A stretch of 64,000 nucleotides of DNA from Calliopsis andreniformis (lineage: Eukaryota > Arthropoda > Insecta > Hymenoptera > Andrenidae). The notes under the pieces are model-generated. The model did not search any database and was not told where the DNA came from. It saw nothing but the letters and a program-made list of their open reading frames with translations. The stretch covers positions 1,054,001 through 1,118,000 of the forward strand of contig NW_027480531.1 of the NCBI RefSeq assembly GCF_051401765.1, written 5' to 3'. This document shows, one piece after another, positions 36,637 to 48,500 of this stretch; position 1 is the stretch's first letter, and the number at the start of each line of letters is the position of its first letter. The translations under genes and the position numbers were made by a program.

Positions 36637-39400
36637 TGATTACTGAGTGTTGAGGCCTGAGTGGTGAGGATTGATGTTTGTCGATAGAGATTTGAAGATT
36701 GCAGATTGAGCATTGAGTATTGAAAGCTGTGAATTCAGGATATTCTATTGAGGACTGAGGATTGACAACCGATTGTTGAGGACTGAAGGCTGAAACTTGA
36801 GGATTCAGGACTGAGTACTCAGAATTGAGGTTTGAAGACTGAGGATTGAGGATTAAAGATTGAGTATTGAGGATTGAAGATTGAGGATTGAGGATTGAGT
36901 ATCGAGGATTGAGGATTGCGGATGAGGGCTGAGGGTTGAGGATTGAGGTTTGAGGACTGAGGACTGAGGATTGAGGATTGAGAATTGAGGATTGAGGATT
37001 GAGGATTGAAGATTCAGAATTGGGTATTGAGGATTCAAGAATGAGGATAGAGGATTGAGGAATGAGGACTGAGGATTGAAGATTGAGTATTGAGGATTGA
37101 AGACTGACGATTGAGGATTGAGAATTGAGGATTGAGTATTGAGCATTGAGGATTGCAGATTGAGCATTGAGGATTGAAGTTTGAGGATTGAGGATCGAGG
37201 ATTGAGGATTGAGGATTGAATATTGAGGATTGGGGACTGAGTGTTGAGGGTTTAGTGATGAGAATTGATGTTTGTGGATAGAGGTTTGAAGATTGCAGAT
37301 TGAGTATTGAGTATTGAAAACTGTGGATTGAGGATATTCTGTTGAGGATTGAGGATTGACAACTGATTGTTGTGGACTGAGGGCTGAATGTTGAGGATTC
37401 AGGACTGAGGACTCGGAAATGAGAATTGAGGACTGAGGATTGAGGATTAAAGATTGAGTATTGATGATTGAAGATTGAGGATTGAGGACTGAGGATTGAG
37501 GATTGAGAATTGAGGATTGAGGATTGAGGATTGAAAATTGGGAATTGGGTATTGAGGATTGAAGAATGAGGATTGAGGATTGAGGATTGAAGATTGAGTT
37601 TTGAGGATTGAAGATTGAGGATTGAGGATTGAGGATTGAGGATAGGGGATTGAAGATTGAGTATTAAGGCTTGAAGATTGACGATTGAGGATTGAGAATT
37701 GAGGATTGAGCATTGAGGATTGAGGATTCAAGGTTGAGCATTGAGGATTGAAGGTTGCGGATTGAGGATTGAGGATAGAGGATTGAGGATTGAATGTTGA
37801 GGATTGGGGACTGAGTGTTGAGGGTTGATGATTGAAAATTGAGGATTGGGTAATGAGGATTAAGGATTGAGGATCGTGGATTGAGGATTGAGGATTGAGG
37901 ATTGAGGATTGAGGATTGAAGGATGAATATTGATGAATGAAGATCGAGGGTTGAGGGTTGTGGATTGCGGACGAGGACTGAGGGTCGAGTATTGATGTTT
38001 GAGGTCTGATGATTGAGAATTGCGGATTGAGAATTGAGGATTGAGGATTGAGGATTGAAGATTGAGAATTGTGTGTTGAGGATCGAAGAATGAGGATTGA
38101 GGATTGAGGATTGAAGATTGAGTGTTGAAGATTGATTATTGAGGATTGAACATTGAGGATTGAGGATTGAGGATTGCGGATTGAGGATTGAGGATTGCAG
38201 ATTGAGTATTGAGGATTGAAGATTGAGGATTGAGGATAGAGGATTGAGGATTGAGGATTGAGGATTGAGGATTGAAGGTTGAGTATTGAGTATTGAAGAT
38301 TGAAGATTGGGGATTGAGGATTGAGGATTGAGGATTGAAGATTGAGGATTGAGGATTGAAGATTGAGGATCGGGAATTGAGGATTGACGATTGAGGATTG
38401 AGTATTGAGGATTGAGAACTGAGGATTGAGGATTGAAGATTGAGTATTGAGGATTGAAGATTGTTGACTGAGTGTTGAGGGTTGAGTGATGAGAATTGAT
38501 GTTTGTGGATTGAGATTTGAAGATTGAAGAATGGGGATTGAGTATTGAATACTGTGAATTGAGGATATTCTATTGAGGATTGAGGATTGACAATTGATTG
38601 TTGAGGACTGAGGGCTGAAGGTTGAGGATTCAGGATTGAGGATTCGGTATTGAGGTTTCAGGACTGAGGATTGAGGGTTGAGGATTGAGGATTGAGGATT
38701 GAGGATTTGGGATTGAGGATTGAGGATTGATGATTGAGGATTGAGGATTGAGGATTGAGGATTGAAGATTGAGGATTGAGGATTGAGGATTGAGGATTGA
38801 GAATAGAGGATTGAAGTTTGAGGATTGGTGTTTAAGGATTGACGATTGAGGATTGAGTATTGAGGATTGAGGATTGAGGATTGAGGATTGAGTATTGAGT
38901 ATTGAGTATTGAGGATTGAGGATTGAGGATTGAGGATTGAAGATTGAGGATTGGATATTGAGGAGTGACGAATTAGGCTTGAGGATTGAGGATTGAGGAT
39001 TGAGGATTGCAGATTGAGTATTGATGATTGAAGATTGAGGATTGAGGATTGAGGATTGAGGATTGAGGACTGAGGATTGAGGATTGAGGATTGAAGATTG
39101 AGTATTGAGGATTGAATATTGAGGATTGAGGATTGAGGATTGAGGATTGAGAATAGAGGATTGAAGATTGAGGATTGGTGTTTGAGGATTGACGATTGAG
39201 GATTGAGTATTGAGGATTGAGGATTGAGGATTGAGGATTGAGTATTGAGTATTGAGGATTGAGGATTGAGGATTGAACATTGATTACTGAGTGTTGAGGG
39301 CTGAGTGGTGAGAATCGATGTTTGTCGATAGAGATTTGAAGATTGCAGATTGAGCATTGAGTATTGAAAGCTGTGAATTCAGGATATTCTATTGAGGACT
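36637..39400 (+). repeat. d-e-f-d block closing the left domain
   Basis: Landmarks d 36739, e 37333, f 38564, d 39383. The e and f positions match 3063 and 4294 of copy 1 at the same 34,270-bp offset, but the second d is 315 bp (45 slots) further away than in copy 1. The first d core has lost its HindIII site (GAAACTTG near 36793). The last d core is left-type up to about 39408, where it reads GGATTGGCAATTG and passes into right-domain sequence. Confidence 0.8.
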
Positions 39401-41022
39401 GAGGATTGGCAATTGATTGTTGAGGACTGAGGGCTGAAGATTGAGGATTCAGGGTTAAGTATTCGGTCTTGAGGTTTCAGGACTGAGGATTGAGGGTTGA
39501 GGATTGAGAATTGAGGATTGAGGATTTGGGATTGAGGATTGAGGATTGAGGGTTGAGGATTGAGGATTGAGGATTGAGGAATGAGTATTGAAGGTTGAGT
39601 ATTGAGGATTGAAGATTGAGGATTGGGGACGGAGCTTTGAGGGTTGAGTGATGAGAATTGATGTTTGTGGATAGAGATTTGAAGATTGCAGGTTGAGTAT
39701 TGTGTTTTGAAAACTGTGAATTGTTGATATTCTATTGAGGATTGATGATTGACAACTGACTGTTGAGGACTGAGGGCAGAAGGTTGAGGATTCAGGATTG
39801 AGGATTCAGGATTGAGGTTTGAGGACTGAGGATTGAGGATTGAGGATTGAGAATTGAGGATTGAGGATTGAGGATTGAGGATTGAAGATTGAGGATTGGG
39901 TATTGAGGATTGAGGATTGAGGATTGAGGATTGAAGATTGAGGATTGAGGATTGAGGATTGAGGGTTGAAGGTTGAATATTGATGAATGAAGATTGAGGA
40001 ACGAGGATTGAGGGTTGTGGATTGAGGACGAGGACTGAGGCTTGCGTATCGATGCTTGAGGTCAGAGGATTGAGGATTGAGTGTTGAGAATTGAGGATTG
40101 AGGTTGAGGATTGAAGATTGAGGATTGGGTATTGAGGATTGAAGAATGAGGATGGAGGATTGAGGACTGAGGATTGAGGATTGAAGATTGAGTATTCAGG
40201 ATTGGAGATTGACTATTGAGGATTGAGGATTGAGGATTGAGGATTGAGGATTGAGGATAGAGGATTGAGGATTGAGGATTGCGGATAGAGGATTGACGAT
40301 TGAGAATTGAGTATTGAGGATTGAGAATTGAGGATTGAGGATTGAAGATTGAGTATTGAGGATTGAATATTGAGGATTGAGGATTGAGGATTGAAGATTG
40401 AGGACTGAGAGTTGAGGGTTGAGTTATGAGAATTGATGTTTGTGGATTCAGATTTGAAGATTGAAGAATGGGGATTGAGTATTGAAAACTGTGAGTTGAG
40501 GATATTCTATTGAGGATTGAGGATTGACAATTGATTGTTGAGGACTGAGGGCTGAAGATTGAGGATTCAGGATTGAGGATTCTGGATTGAGGTTTCAGGG
40601 CTGAGGATTGAGGTTTGTGGATTGAGGATTGAGGATTGTGGATTGAGGATTGAGGATTGAGGATTGAAGATTGAGTATTGAGGATTGAAAATTGAGAATT
40701 GAGGATTGAGGATTGAGGATTGAGGATTGAAGATTGAGGATTGGGGACGGAGTGTTGAGGGTTGAGTGATGAGTGTTGATGTTTGTGGACAGAGATTTGA
40801 AGATTGCAGATTGAGTATTGAGTATTGAAAACTGTGAATTGATGATATTCTCTTGAGGATTGCAGATTGACAACTGATTGTTGATGTCTGAGGGCTGAAG
40901 ATTGAGGATTGAGGATTGAGGATTGAGGATTGAAGATTGAGGATTGGGGACTGAGGGTTGAAGATTTGAGGATTGGGGACTGAGGATTGAAGATTGAGGA
41001 CTGAGGATTGAGGATTGAGGAT
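39401..41022 (+). repeat. Right-domain opening segment, recurs at 62.7 kb
   Basis: Landmarks 39726, 40501 and 40844. From GGGTTAAGTATTCGG near 39450 onward the sequence matches 62.7-64.0 kb at 23,317 bp, falling to 23,289 after a 28-bp (four-slot) difference near 40310. Shared rare marks are GGACGGAGCTTTG (39630), TGTTTTGAAAAC (39693), GGGCAGAAGG (39775) and the 6-mer in GAGGTTGAGG (40097). An 8-mer GATTTGAG occurs near 40967. Confidence 0.85.
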
Positions 41023-41257
41023 TGAGGATTGAGGATTGAGTGTTGAGAATTGAGGACTGAGGATTGAGGATTGAAGATTGAGGATTGGGTGTTGAGGATT
41101 GAAGAATGAGGATTGAGGATTGAGGACTGAGGATTGAGGATTGAAGATTGACTATTCAGGATTGGAGATTGACGATTGAGGATTGAGGTTTGAGGATTGA
41201 GGATCGAGGATTGAGGATTGAATATTGAGGATCGAGGACTGAGTGTTGAGGGTTGAG

Positions 41258-41404
41258 TGATGAGAATTGATGTTTGTGGATAGAGATTTGAAGATTGCAG
41301 ATTGAGTATTGAGTATTGAAAACTGTGAATTGGTGATATTCTGTTGAGGATTGAGGATTGACAACTGATTGTTGAGGACTGCGGGCTGAAGATTGAGGAT
41401 TCAG
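41258..41404 (+). repeat. Core type g (representative), 21 slots
   Basis: Landmark 41335. Marks are GTGAATTGGTGATATTCTG, GTTGAGG after the landmark, and GACTGCGGGCTG. Eleven copies, all in the right domain: 41335, 42322, 45876, 47142, 54563, 55074, 57114, 57632, 60526 (right half), 61525, 62043. It uses the GCAGATTGAG allele. It is the commonest core of the right domain and absent from the left. Confidence 0.85.
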
Positions 41405-42887
41405 GATTGAGGATTCAGGATTGATGTTTGAGGACTGAGGACTGAGGATTGAGGATTGAGGGTTGAGGATTGAGGATTGAGGATTGAAGATTGAGGATTG
41501 AGGATTGAGGACTGAGGATTGAGGATTGAGGTTTGAGGATTGAGGATTCAGGATTGATTATTGAGGATTGAAGATTGAGTATTGAGGATTGAGTATTGAG
41601 GATTGAAGATTGAGGACTGAGTGTTGAGGGTTCAGTGATGAGAATTGATGTTTGTGGATTGAGATTAGAAGATTGAAGAATGGGGATTGAGTATTGAAAA
41701 CTGTGAATTGAGGATATTCTATTGAGGACTGAAGGATTGACAATTGATTGTAGAGGACTGAGTGCTGAAGGTTGAGGATTCAGGATTGAGGATTCGGCAT
41801 TGAGGTTTAAGGACTGAGAATTGATGTTTGAGGACTGAGGACTGAGGACTGAGGATTGAGGATTGAGGATTGAGGATTGAGGATTGAGGATTGAGGATTG
41901 AGGATTGAGGATTGAAGGTTTAATATTGATGAATGAAGATTGAGGAATGAGGATTGAGGGTTGCGGATTGAGGACGAGGACTGAGGCTTGGGTATTGACG
42001 CTTGACGTCTGAGGATTGAGGATTGAGTGTTGAGAATTGAGGATTGAGGATTGTGGATTGAAGATTGAGGATGGGGTGTTGAGGATTGAAGAACGAGGAT
42101 TGAGGATTGAGGACTGAGGATTGAGGATTGAAGATTCAGTATTCAGGATTGGAGATTGACGATTGAGGATTGAGGTTTGAGGATTGAGGATCGAGGATTG
42201 AGGATTGAATATTGAGGATCGAGGACTGAGTGTTGAGGGTTGAGTGATGAGAATTGATGTTTGTGGATAGAGATTTGAAGATTGCAGATTGAGTATTGAG
42301 TATTGAAAACTGTGAATTGGTGATATTCTGTTGAGGATTGAGGATTGACAACTGATTGTTGAGGACTGCGGGCTGAAGATTGAGGATTCAGGATTGAGGA
42401 TTCAGGATTGATGTTTGAGGACTGAGGACTGAGGATTGAGGATTGAGGATTGAGGATTGAGGATTGAGGATTGAGGATTGAGGATTGAGGATTGAAGATT
42501 GAGGATTGGGTATTGAGGATTGAGGATTGAGGATTGAGGATTGAGGATTGAGGATTGAATGTTGAATATTGATGAATGAAGATTGAGGAATGAGGATTGA
42601 GTGTTGTGGATTGAGGACGAGGACTGAGGCTTGGGTATTGATGCTTGAGGTCTGAGGATGGAGGATTGATGATTGAGTATTAAAGATTGAGTATTGAGGA
42701 TTGAAGATTGAGGGTTGAGGATTGAGGATTGAGGATTGAAGATTGAGGATTGAGGATTGAGGACTGAGGATTGAGGATTGAGGTTTGAGGATTGAGGATT
42801 CAGGATTGATTATTGAGGATTGAAGATTGAGGATTGAGGATTGAGTATTGAGGATTGAAGATTGAGGACTGAGTGTTGAGGGTTCAG

Positions 42888-43035
42888 TGATGAGAATTGA
42901 TGTTTGTGGATTGAGATTAGAAGAATGAAGAATGGGGATTGAGTATTGAAAACTGTGAATTGAGGATATTCTATTGAGGACTGAAGGATTGACAATTGAT
43001 TGTAGAGGACTGAGTGCTGAAGGTTGAGAATTCAG
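42888..43035 (+). repeat. Core type h (representative), with an 8-bp slot
   Basis: Landmark 42965. The slot after the landmark region reads GACTGAAG before GATTGAC, one base longer than a heptamer, and is followed by GATTGTAGAGG. Copies at 41713, 42965, 46533, 47785 and 58289 all carry the extra base (46533 as GACTGAAT), so the insertion was inherited by the type. It uses the GAATGGGG allele. This copy also has GAATTC at about 43028. Confidence 0.83.
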
Positions 43036-43745
43036 GATTGAGGATTCGGCATTGAGGTTTAAGGACTGAGGATTGAGGGTTGAGGATTGAGGATTGAGGA
43101 TTCGGGAGTGAGGTTTGAGCACTGAGGATTGAGGATTGAGGATTGAGGATTGAGGATTGAGGATTGAGAATTGAGGATTGAAGATTGAGGATTGGGTATT
43201 GAGGATTGAGGATTGAGGATTGAAGATTGAATATTGATGATTGAAGATTGAGGATTGAGGATTGAGTGTTGTGGATTGAGGACGAGGACTGAGGGCTGAG
43301 TATTGATGTTTGATGTCTGAGGATTGAGGATTGAGGATTGGGCATTGAGGATTGAGGATTGAGGATTGAAGATTGAGGATTGTGTGTTGATGATTGAAGA
43401 ATGACGATTGAGGATTGAGGATTGAGGACTGAGGTTTGAAGATTGAGTATAGAGGATTGAAGATTGAGGATTGAGGATTGAGGATTGAGGATTGATGATT
43501 GAGGATTGAGGATTGAAGATGGAGGACTGAGTGTTGAGGTTTGAGTGATGAGAATTGATGTTTGTGGATTGAGATTTGAAGATTGAAGAACGGGGATTGA
43601 GTATTGGAAACTGTGACATGAGGTTATTGTATTGAGGATTGAGGATTGGCAATTGATTCTTGAGGACTGAGGGCTGAAGATTGAGGATTCAGGATTGAGG
43701 ATTCGGTATAGAGGTTTCAGGACTGAGGTTTGAGGGTTGAGGATT

Positions 43746-45187
43746 GAGGATTGAGTAATGAGTATTGAAGGTTGAGTATTGAGGATTGAAGATTAAGGAT
43801 TGATGATTGAGGATTGAGTATTGAGAATTGAGGATTGAGGATTGAGGATTGAAGATTGAGGATTGGGTATTGAGGAGTGACGAATTAGGATCGGGGATTG
43901 AGGATTGAGGATTGAGGATTGCAGATAGAGTATTGAGGATTGAAGATTGAGGATTGAGGATGGAGGATTGAGGATTGAGGAATGAGGATTGCGGATTGAG
44001 GATTGAAGATTGAGTATTGAGTATTGAAGATTGAGGATTGAGGATTGAGGATTGAGGATTGAGGATTGAGGATTGAGGATTGTGGATTGAAGATTGAGTA
44101 TTGAGGATTGAGTATTGAGGATTCAGAATTGATGATTGAGTACTGAGGATTGAAGATTGAGGATTGAGGATTGAGGATTGAAGATTGAGGACTGAGTGTT
44201 GAGGGTTGAGTGATGAGAATTGATGTTTGTGGATTGAGATCTGAAGATTGAAGAATGGGGATTGAGTATTGAAAACTGTGAATTGAGGATATTCTATTGA
44301 GGATTGAGGATTGACAATTGATTGTTCAGGACTGAGGGCTGAAGATTGAGGATTCAGGATTAAGGATTCGGTATTGAGGTATCAGGACTGAGGTTTGAGG
44401 GTTGAGGATTGACGATTGAGGATTGAGGATTTGGGATTGAGGATTGAGGATTGAGGGTTGAGGATTGAGGATTGAGGAATGAGTATTGAAGGTTGAGTAT
44501 TGAGGATTGAAGATTGAGGATTGATGATTGAGGATTGAGTATTGAGAATTGAGGATTGAGGATTGAGGATTGAAGATTGAGGATTGGGTATTGAGGAGTG
44601 ACGAATTAGGATCGGGGATTGAGGATTGAGGATTGAGGATTGCAGATAGAGTATTGAGGATTGAAGATTGAGGATTGAGGATGGAGGATTGAGGATTGAG
44701 GAATGAGGATTGCGGATTGAGGATTGAAGATTGAGTATTGTGTATTGAAGATTGAGGATTGAGGATTGAGGATTGAGGATAGAGGATTGAAGATTGAGGA
44801 TTGGGGATTGAGGATTGACGATTGAGGATTGAGTATTGAGGTTTGAGAAATGAGGATTGAGGATTGAAGGTTGAGTATTGAGGATTCAAGATTGAGGATT
44901 GAGGATTGAGGATTGAAGATTGAGGACTGAGTGTTGAGGGTTGAGTGATGAGAATTGATGTTTGTGGATTGAGATTTGAAGATTGAAGAATGGGGATTGA
45001 GTATTGAAAACTGTGAATTGGTGATATTCTATTGAGGATTGAGGATTGACAACTGATTGTTGAGGACTGAGGGCTGAAGAGTGAGGATTCAGGGTTGAGG
45101 ATTGAGGATTGAAGATTGAGGATTGGGGACTGAGGATCGAGGAATGAGGAGTGAGTATTGAGCATTGAGGATTGAGGATTTAGGATT
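43746..45187 (+). repeat. 721-bp tandem duplication inside the right-domain unit
   Basis: AGTATTGAAGGTTG at 43761 and GAGGAGTGACG at 43872 recur at 44482 and 44593, a 721-bp step (103 slots with no 6-mer). About 300 bp at the start of each copy are close; the second halves differ in variant order, then the cores (44288, 45023) line up again with 14 bp more. Both carry GGATCGGGG after GAATTAGG, a mark found elsewhere only in altered form (GGATCTGGG near 48774). Confidence 0.75.
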
Positions 45188-45266
45188 GAAGATTCAGTAT
45201 TGAGGTTTGAAGTTTGAGAATTGAGGATTGCGTGTTGAACATTGAGGACTGAGTGTTGGGGGTTGA

Positions 45267-45461
45267 GTGATGAGAATTGATGTTTGTAGATAGAGATTTG
45301 AAGATTGCATTTGAGTATTGAGTATTGAAAACTGTGAACTGATGATACTCTATTGAGTATTGAGGATTGAAAACTGTGAATTGAGGATACCCTACTGAGT
45401 ATTGAGGATTGACAACTGATTGTTGAGGACTGAGGGCTGAAGGTTGAGGATTCAGTATTGC
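45267..45461 (+). repeat. Core with a 42-bp internal duplication and a 1-bp loss
   Basis: Landmark slots occur at 45344 (GATACTC) and again at 45386 (GATACCC), each preceded by GAAAACTGTGAA, so six slots around the landmark are doubled. Upstream, GATTGCATTTGAG at 45302 lacks one base relative to the usual GATTGCAGATTGAG. This is the only core in the window with two complete landmark slots. Confidence 0.8.
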
Positions 45462-45540
45462 GGATTCAGAATTGAGGTTTGAGGACTGAGGATTGAGGAT
45501 TGAAGATTGAGTATTGAGGATTGAAGATTGAAGATTGAGG

Positions 45541-48500
45541 ACTGAGGATTGAGGATTGAGGATTGAGGATTGAGGATTGAGTGTTGAGAATTGAGGACTG
45601 AGGATTGAGGATTGAAGATTGAGGATTGGGTGTTGAGGATTGAAGAATGAGGATTGAGGATTGAGGACTGAGGATTGAGGATTGAAGATTGACTATTCAG
45701 GATTGGAGATTGACGATTGAGGATTGAGGTTTGAGGATTGAGGATCGAGGATTGAGGATTGAATATTGAGGATCGAGGACTGAGTGTTGAGGGTTGAGTG
45801 ATGAGAATTGATGTTTGTGGATAGAGATTTGAAGATTGCAGATTGAGTATTGAGTATTGAAAACTGTGAATTGGTGATATTCTGTTGAGGATTGAGGATT
45901 GACAACTGATTGTTGAGGACTGCGGGCTGAAGATTGAGGATTCAGGATTGAGGATTCAGGATTGATGTTTGAGGACTGAGGACTGAGGATTGAGGATTGA
46001 GGATTGAGGATTGAGGATTGAGGATTGAGGATTGAGGATTGAGGATTGAAGATTGAGGATTGGGTATTGAGGATTGAGGATTGAGGATTGAGGATTGAGT
46101 ATTGAGGATTGAGGATTGAGGATTGAATGTTGAATATTGATGAATGAAGATTGAGGAATGAGGATTGAGTGTTGTGGATTGAGGACGAGGACTGAGGCTT
46201 GCGTATTGATGCTTGAGGTCTGAGGATGGAGGATTGAGGATTGAGTATTGAAGATTGAGTATTGAGGATTGAAGATTGAGGGTTGAGGATTGAGGGTTGA
46301 GGATTGAAGATTGAGGATTGAGGATTGAGGACTGAGGATTGAGGATTGAGGTTTGAGGATTGAGGATTCAGGATTGATTATTGAGGATTGAAGATTGAGT
46401 ATTGAGGATTGAGTATTGAGGATTGAAGATTGAGGACTGAGTGTTGAGGGTTCAGTGATGAGAATTGATGTTTGTGGATTGAGATTAGAAGATTGAAGAA
46501 TGGGGATTGAGTATTGAAAACTGTGAATTGAGGATATTCTATTGAGGACTGAATGATTGACAATTGATTGTAGAGGACTGAGTGCTGAAGGTTGAGGATT
46601 CAGGATTGAGGATTCGGCATTGAGGTTTAAGGACTGAGAATTGATGTTTGAGGACTGAGGACTGAGGACTGAGGATTGAGGATTGAGGATTGAGGATTGA
46701 GGATTGAGGATTGAGGATTGAGGATTGAGGATTGAAGGTTTAATATTGATGAATGAAGATTGAGGAATGAGGATTGAGGGTTGCGGATTGAGGACGAGGA
46801 CTGAGGCTTGGGTATTGACGCTTGACGTCTGAGGATTGAGGATTGAGTGTTGAGAATTGAGGATTGAGGATTGTGGATTGAAGATTGAGGATGGGGTGTT
46901 GAGGATTGAAGAACGAGGATTGAGGATTGAGGACTGAGGATTGAGGATTGAAGATTGAGTATTCAGGATTGGAGATTGACGATTGAGGATTGAGGTTTGA
47001 GGATTGAGGATCGAGGATTGAGGATTGAATATTGAGGATCGAGGACTGAGTGTTGAGGGTTGAGTGATGAGAATTGATGTTTGTGGATAGAGATTTGAAG
47101 ATTGCAGATTGAGTATTGAGTATTGAAAACTGTGAATTGGTGATATTCTGTTGAGGATTGAGGATTGACAACTGATTGTTGAGGACTGCGGGCTGAAGAT
47201 TGAGGATTCAGGATTGAGGATTCAGGATTGATGTTTGAGGACTGAGGACTGAGGATTGAGGATTGAGGATTGAGGATTGAGGATTGAGGATTGAGGATTG
47301 AGGATTGAGGATTGAAGATTGAGGATTGGGTATTGAGGATTGAGGATTGAGGATTGAGGATTGAGGATTGAGGATTGAATGTTGAATATTGATGAATGAA
47401 GATTGAGGAATGAGGATTGAGTGTTGTGGATTGAGGACGAGGACTGAGGCTTGGGTATTGATGCTTGAGGTCTGAGGATGGAGGATTGATGATTGAGTAT
47501 TAAAGATTGAGTATTGAGGATTGAAGATTGAGGGTTGAGGATTGAGGATTGAGGATTGAAGATTGAGGATTGAGGATTGAGGACTGAGGATTGAGGATTG
47601 AGGTTTGAGGATTGAGGATTCAGGATTGATTATTGAGGATTGAAGATTGAGGATTGAGGATTGAGTATTGAGGATTGAAGATTGAGGACTGAGTGTTGAG
47701 GGTTCAGTGATGAGAATTGATGTTTGTGGATTGAGATTAGAAGATTGAAGAATGGGGATTGAGTATTGAAAACTGTGAATTGAGGATATTCTATTGAGGA
47801 CTGAAGGATTGACAATTGATTGTAGAGGACTGAGTGCTGAAGGTTGAGGATTCAGGATTGAGGATTCGGCATTGAGGTTTAAGGACTGAGGATTGAGGGT
47901 TGAGGATTGAGGATTGAGGATTCGGGAGTGAGGTTTGAGCACTGAGGATTGAGGATTGAGGATTGAGGATTGAGGATTGAGGATTGAGAATTGAGGATTG
48001 AAGATTGAGGATTGGGTATTGAGGATTGAGGATTGAGGATTGAGGATTGAAGATTGAATATTGATGATTGAAGATTGAGGATTGAGGATTGAGTGTTGTG
48101 GATTGAGGACGAGGACTGAGGGCTGAGTATTGATGTTTGATGTCTGAGGATTGAGGATTGAGGATTGGGCATTGAGGATTGAGGATTGAGGATTGAAGAT
48201 TGAGGATTGTGTGTTGAGGATTGAAGAATGACGATTGAGGATTGAGGATTGAGGACTGAGGATTGAAGATTGAGTATAGAGGATTGAAGATTGAGGATTG
48301 AGGATTGAGGATTGAGGATTGATGATTGAGGATTGAGGATTGAAGATGGAGGACTGAGTGTTGAGGTTTGAGTGATGAGAATTGATGTTTGTGGATTGAG
48401 ATTTGAAGATTGAAGAACGGGGATTGAGTATTGGAAACTGTGACATGAGGTTATTGTATTGAGGATTGAGGATTGGCAATTGATTCTTGAGGACTGAGGG

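Larger units (their letters stand above)
41023..45540 (+). repeat. Right-domain unit, copy 1 (g-h-g-h-i plus three)
   Basis: Landmarks: g 41335, h 41713, g 42322, h 42965, i 43623 (GTTATTG form), then 44288, 45023 and 45344. Type g is marked by GAATTGGTGATATTCTG and GACTGCGGGCTG; type h by an 8-mer, GACTGAAG, after the landmark; type i by GTGACATGAGG. The order repeats at 45.6-49.2 kb. Compared with that copy, 279 bp are missing between the first g and h cores (offset 4,541 before, 4,820 after). Confidence 0.85.
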
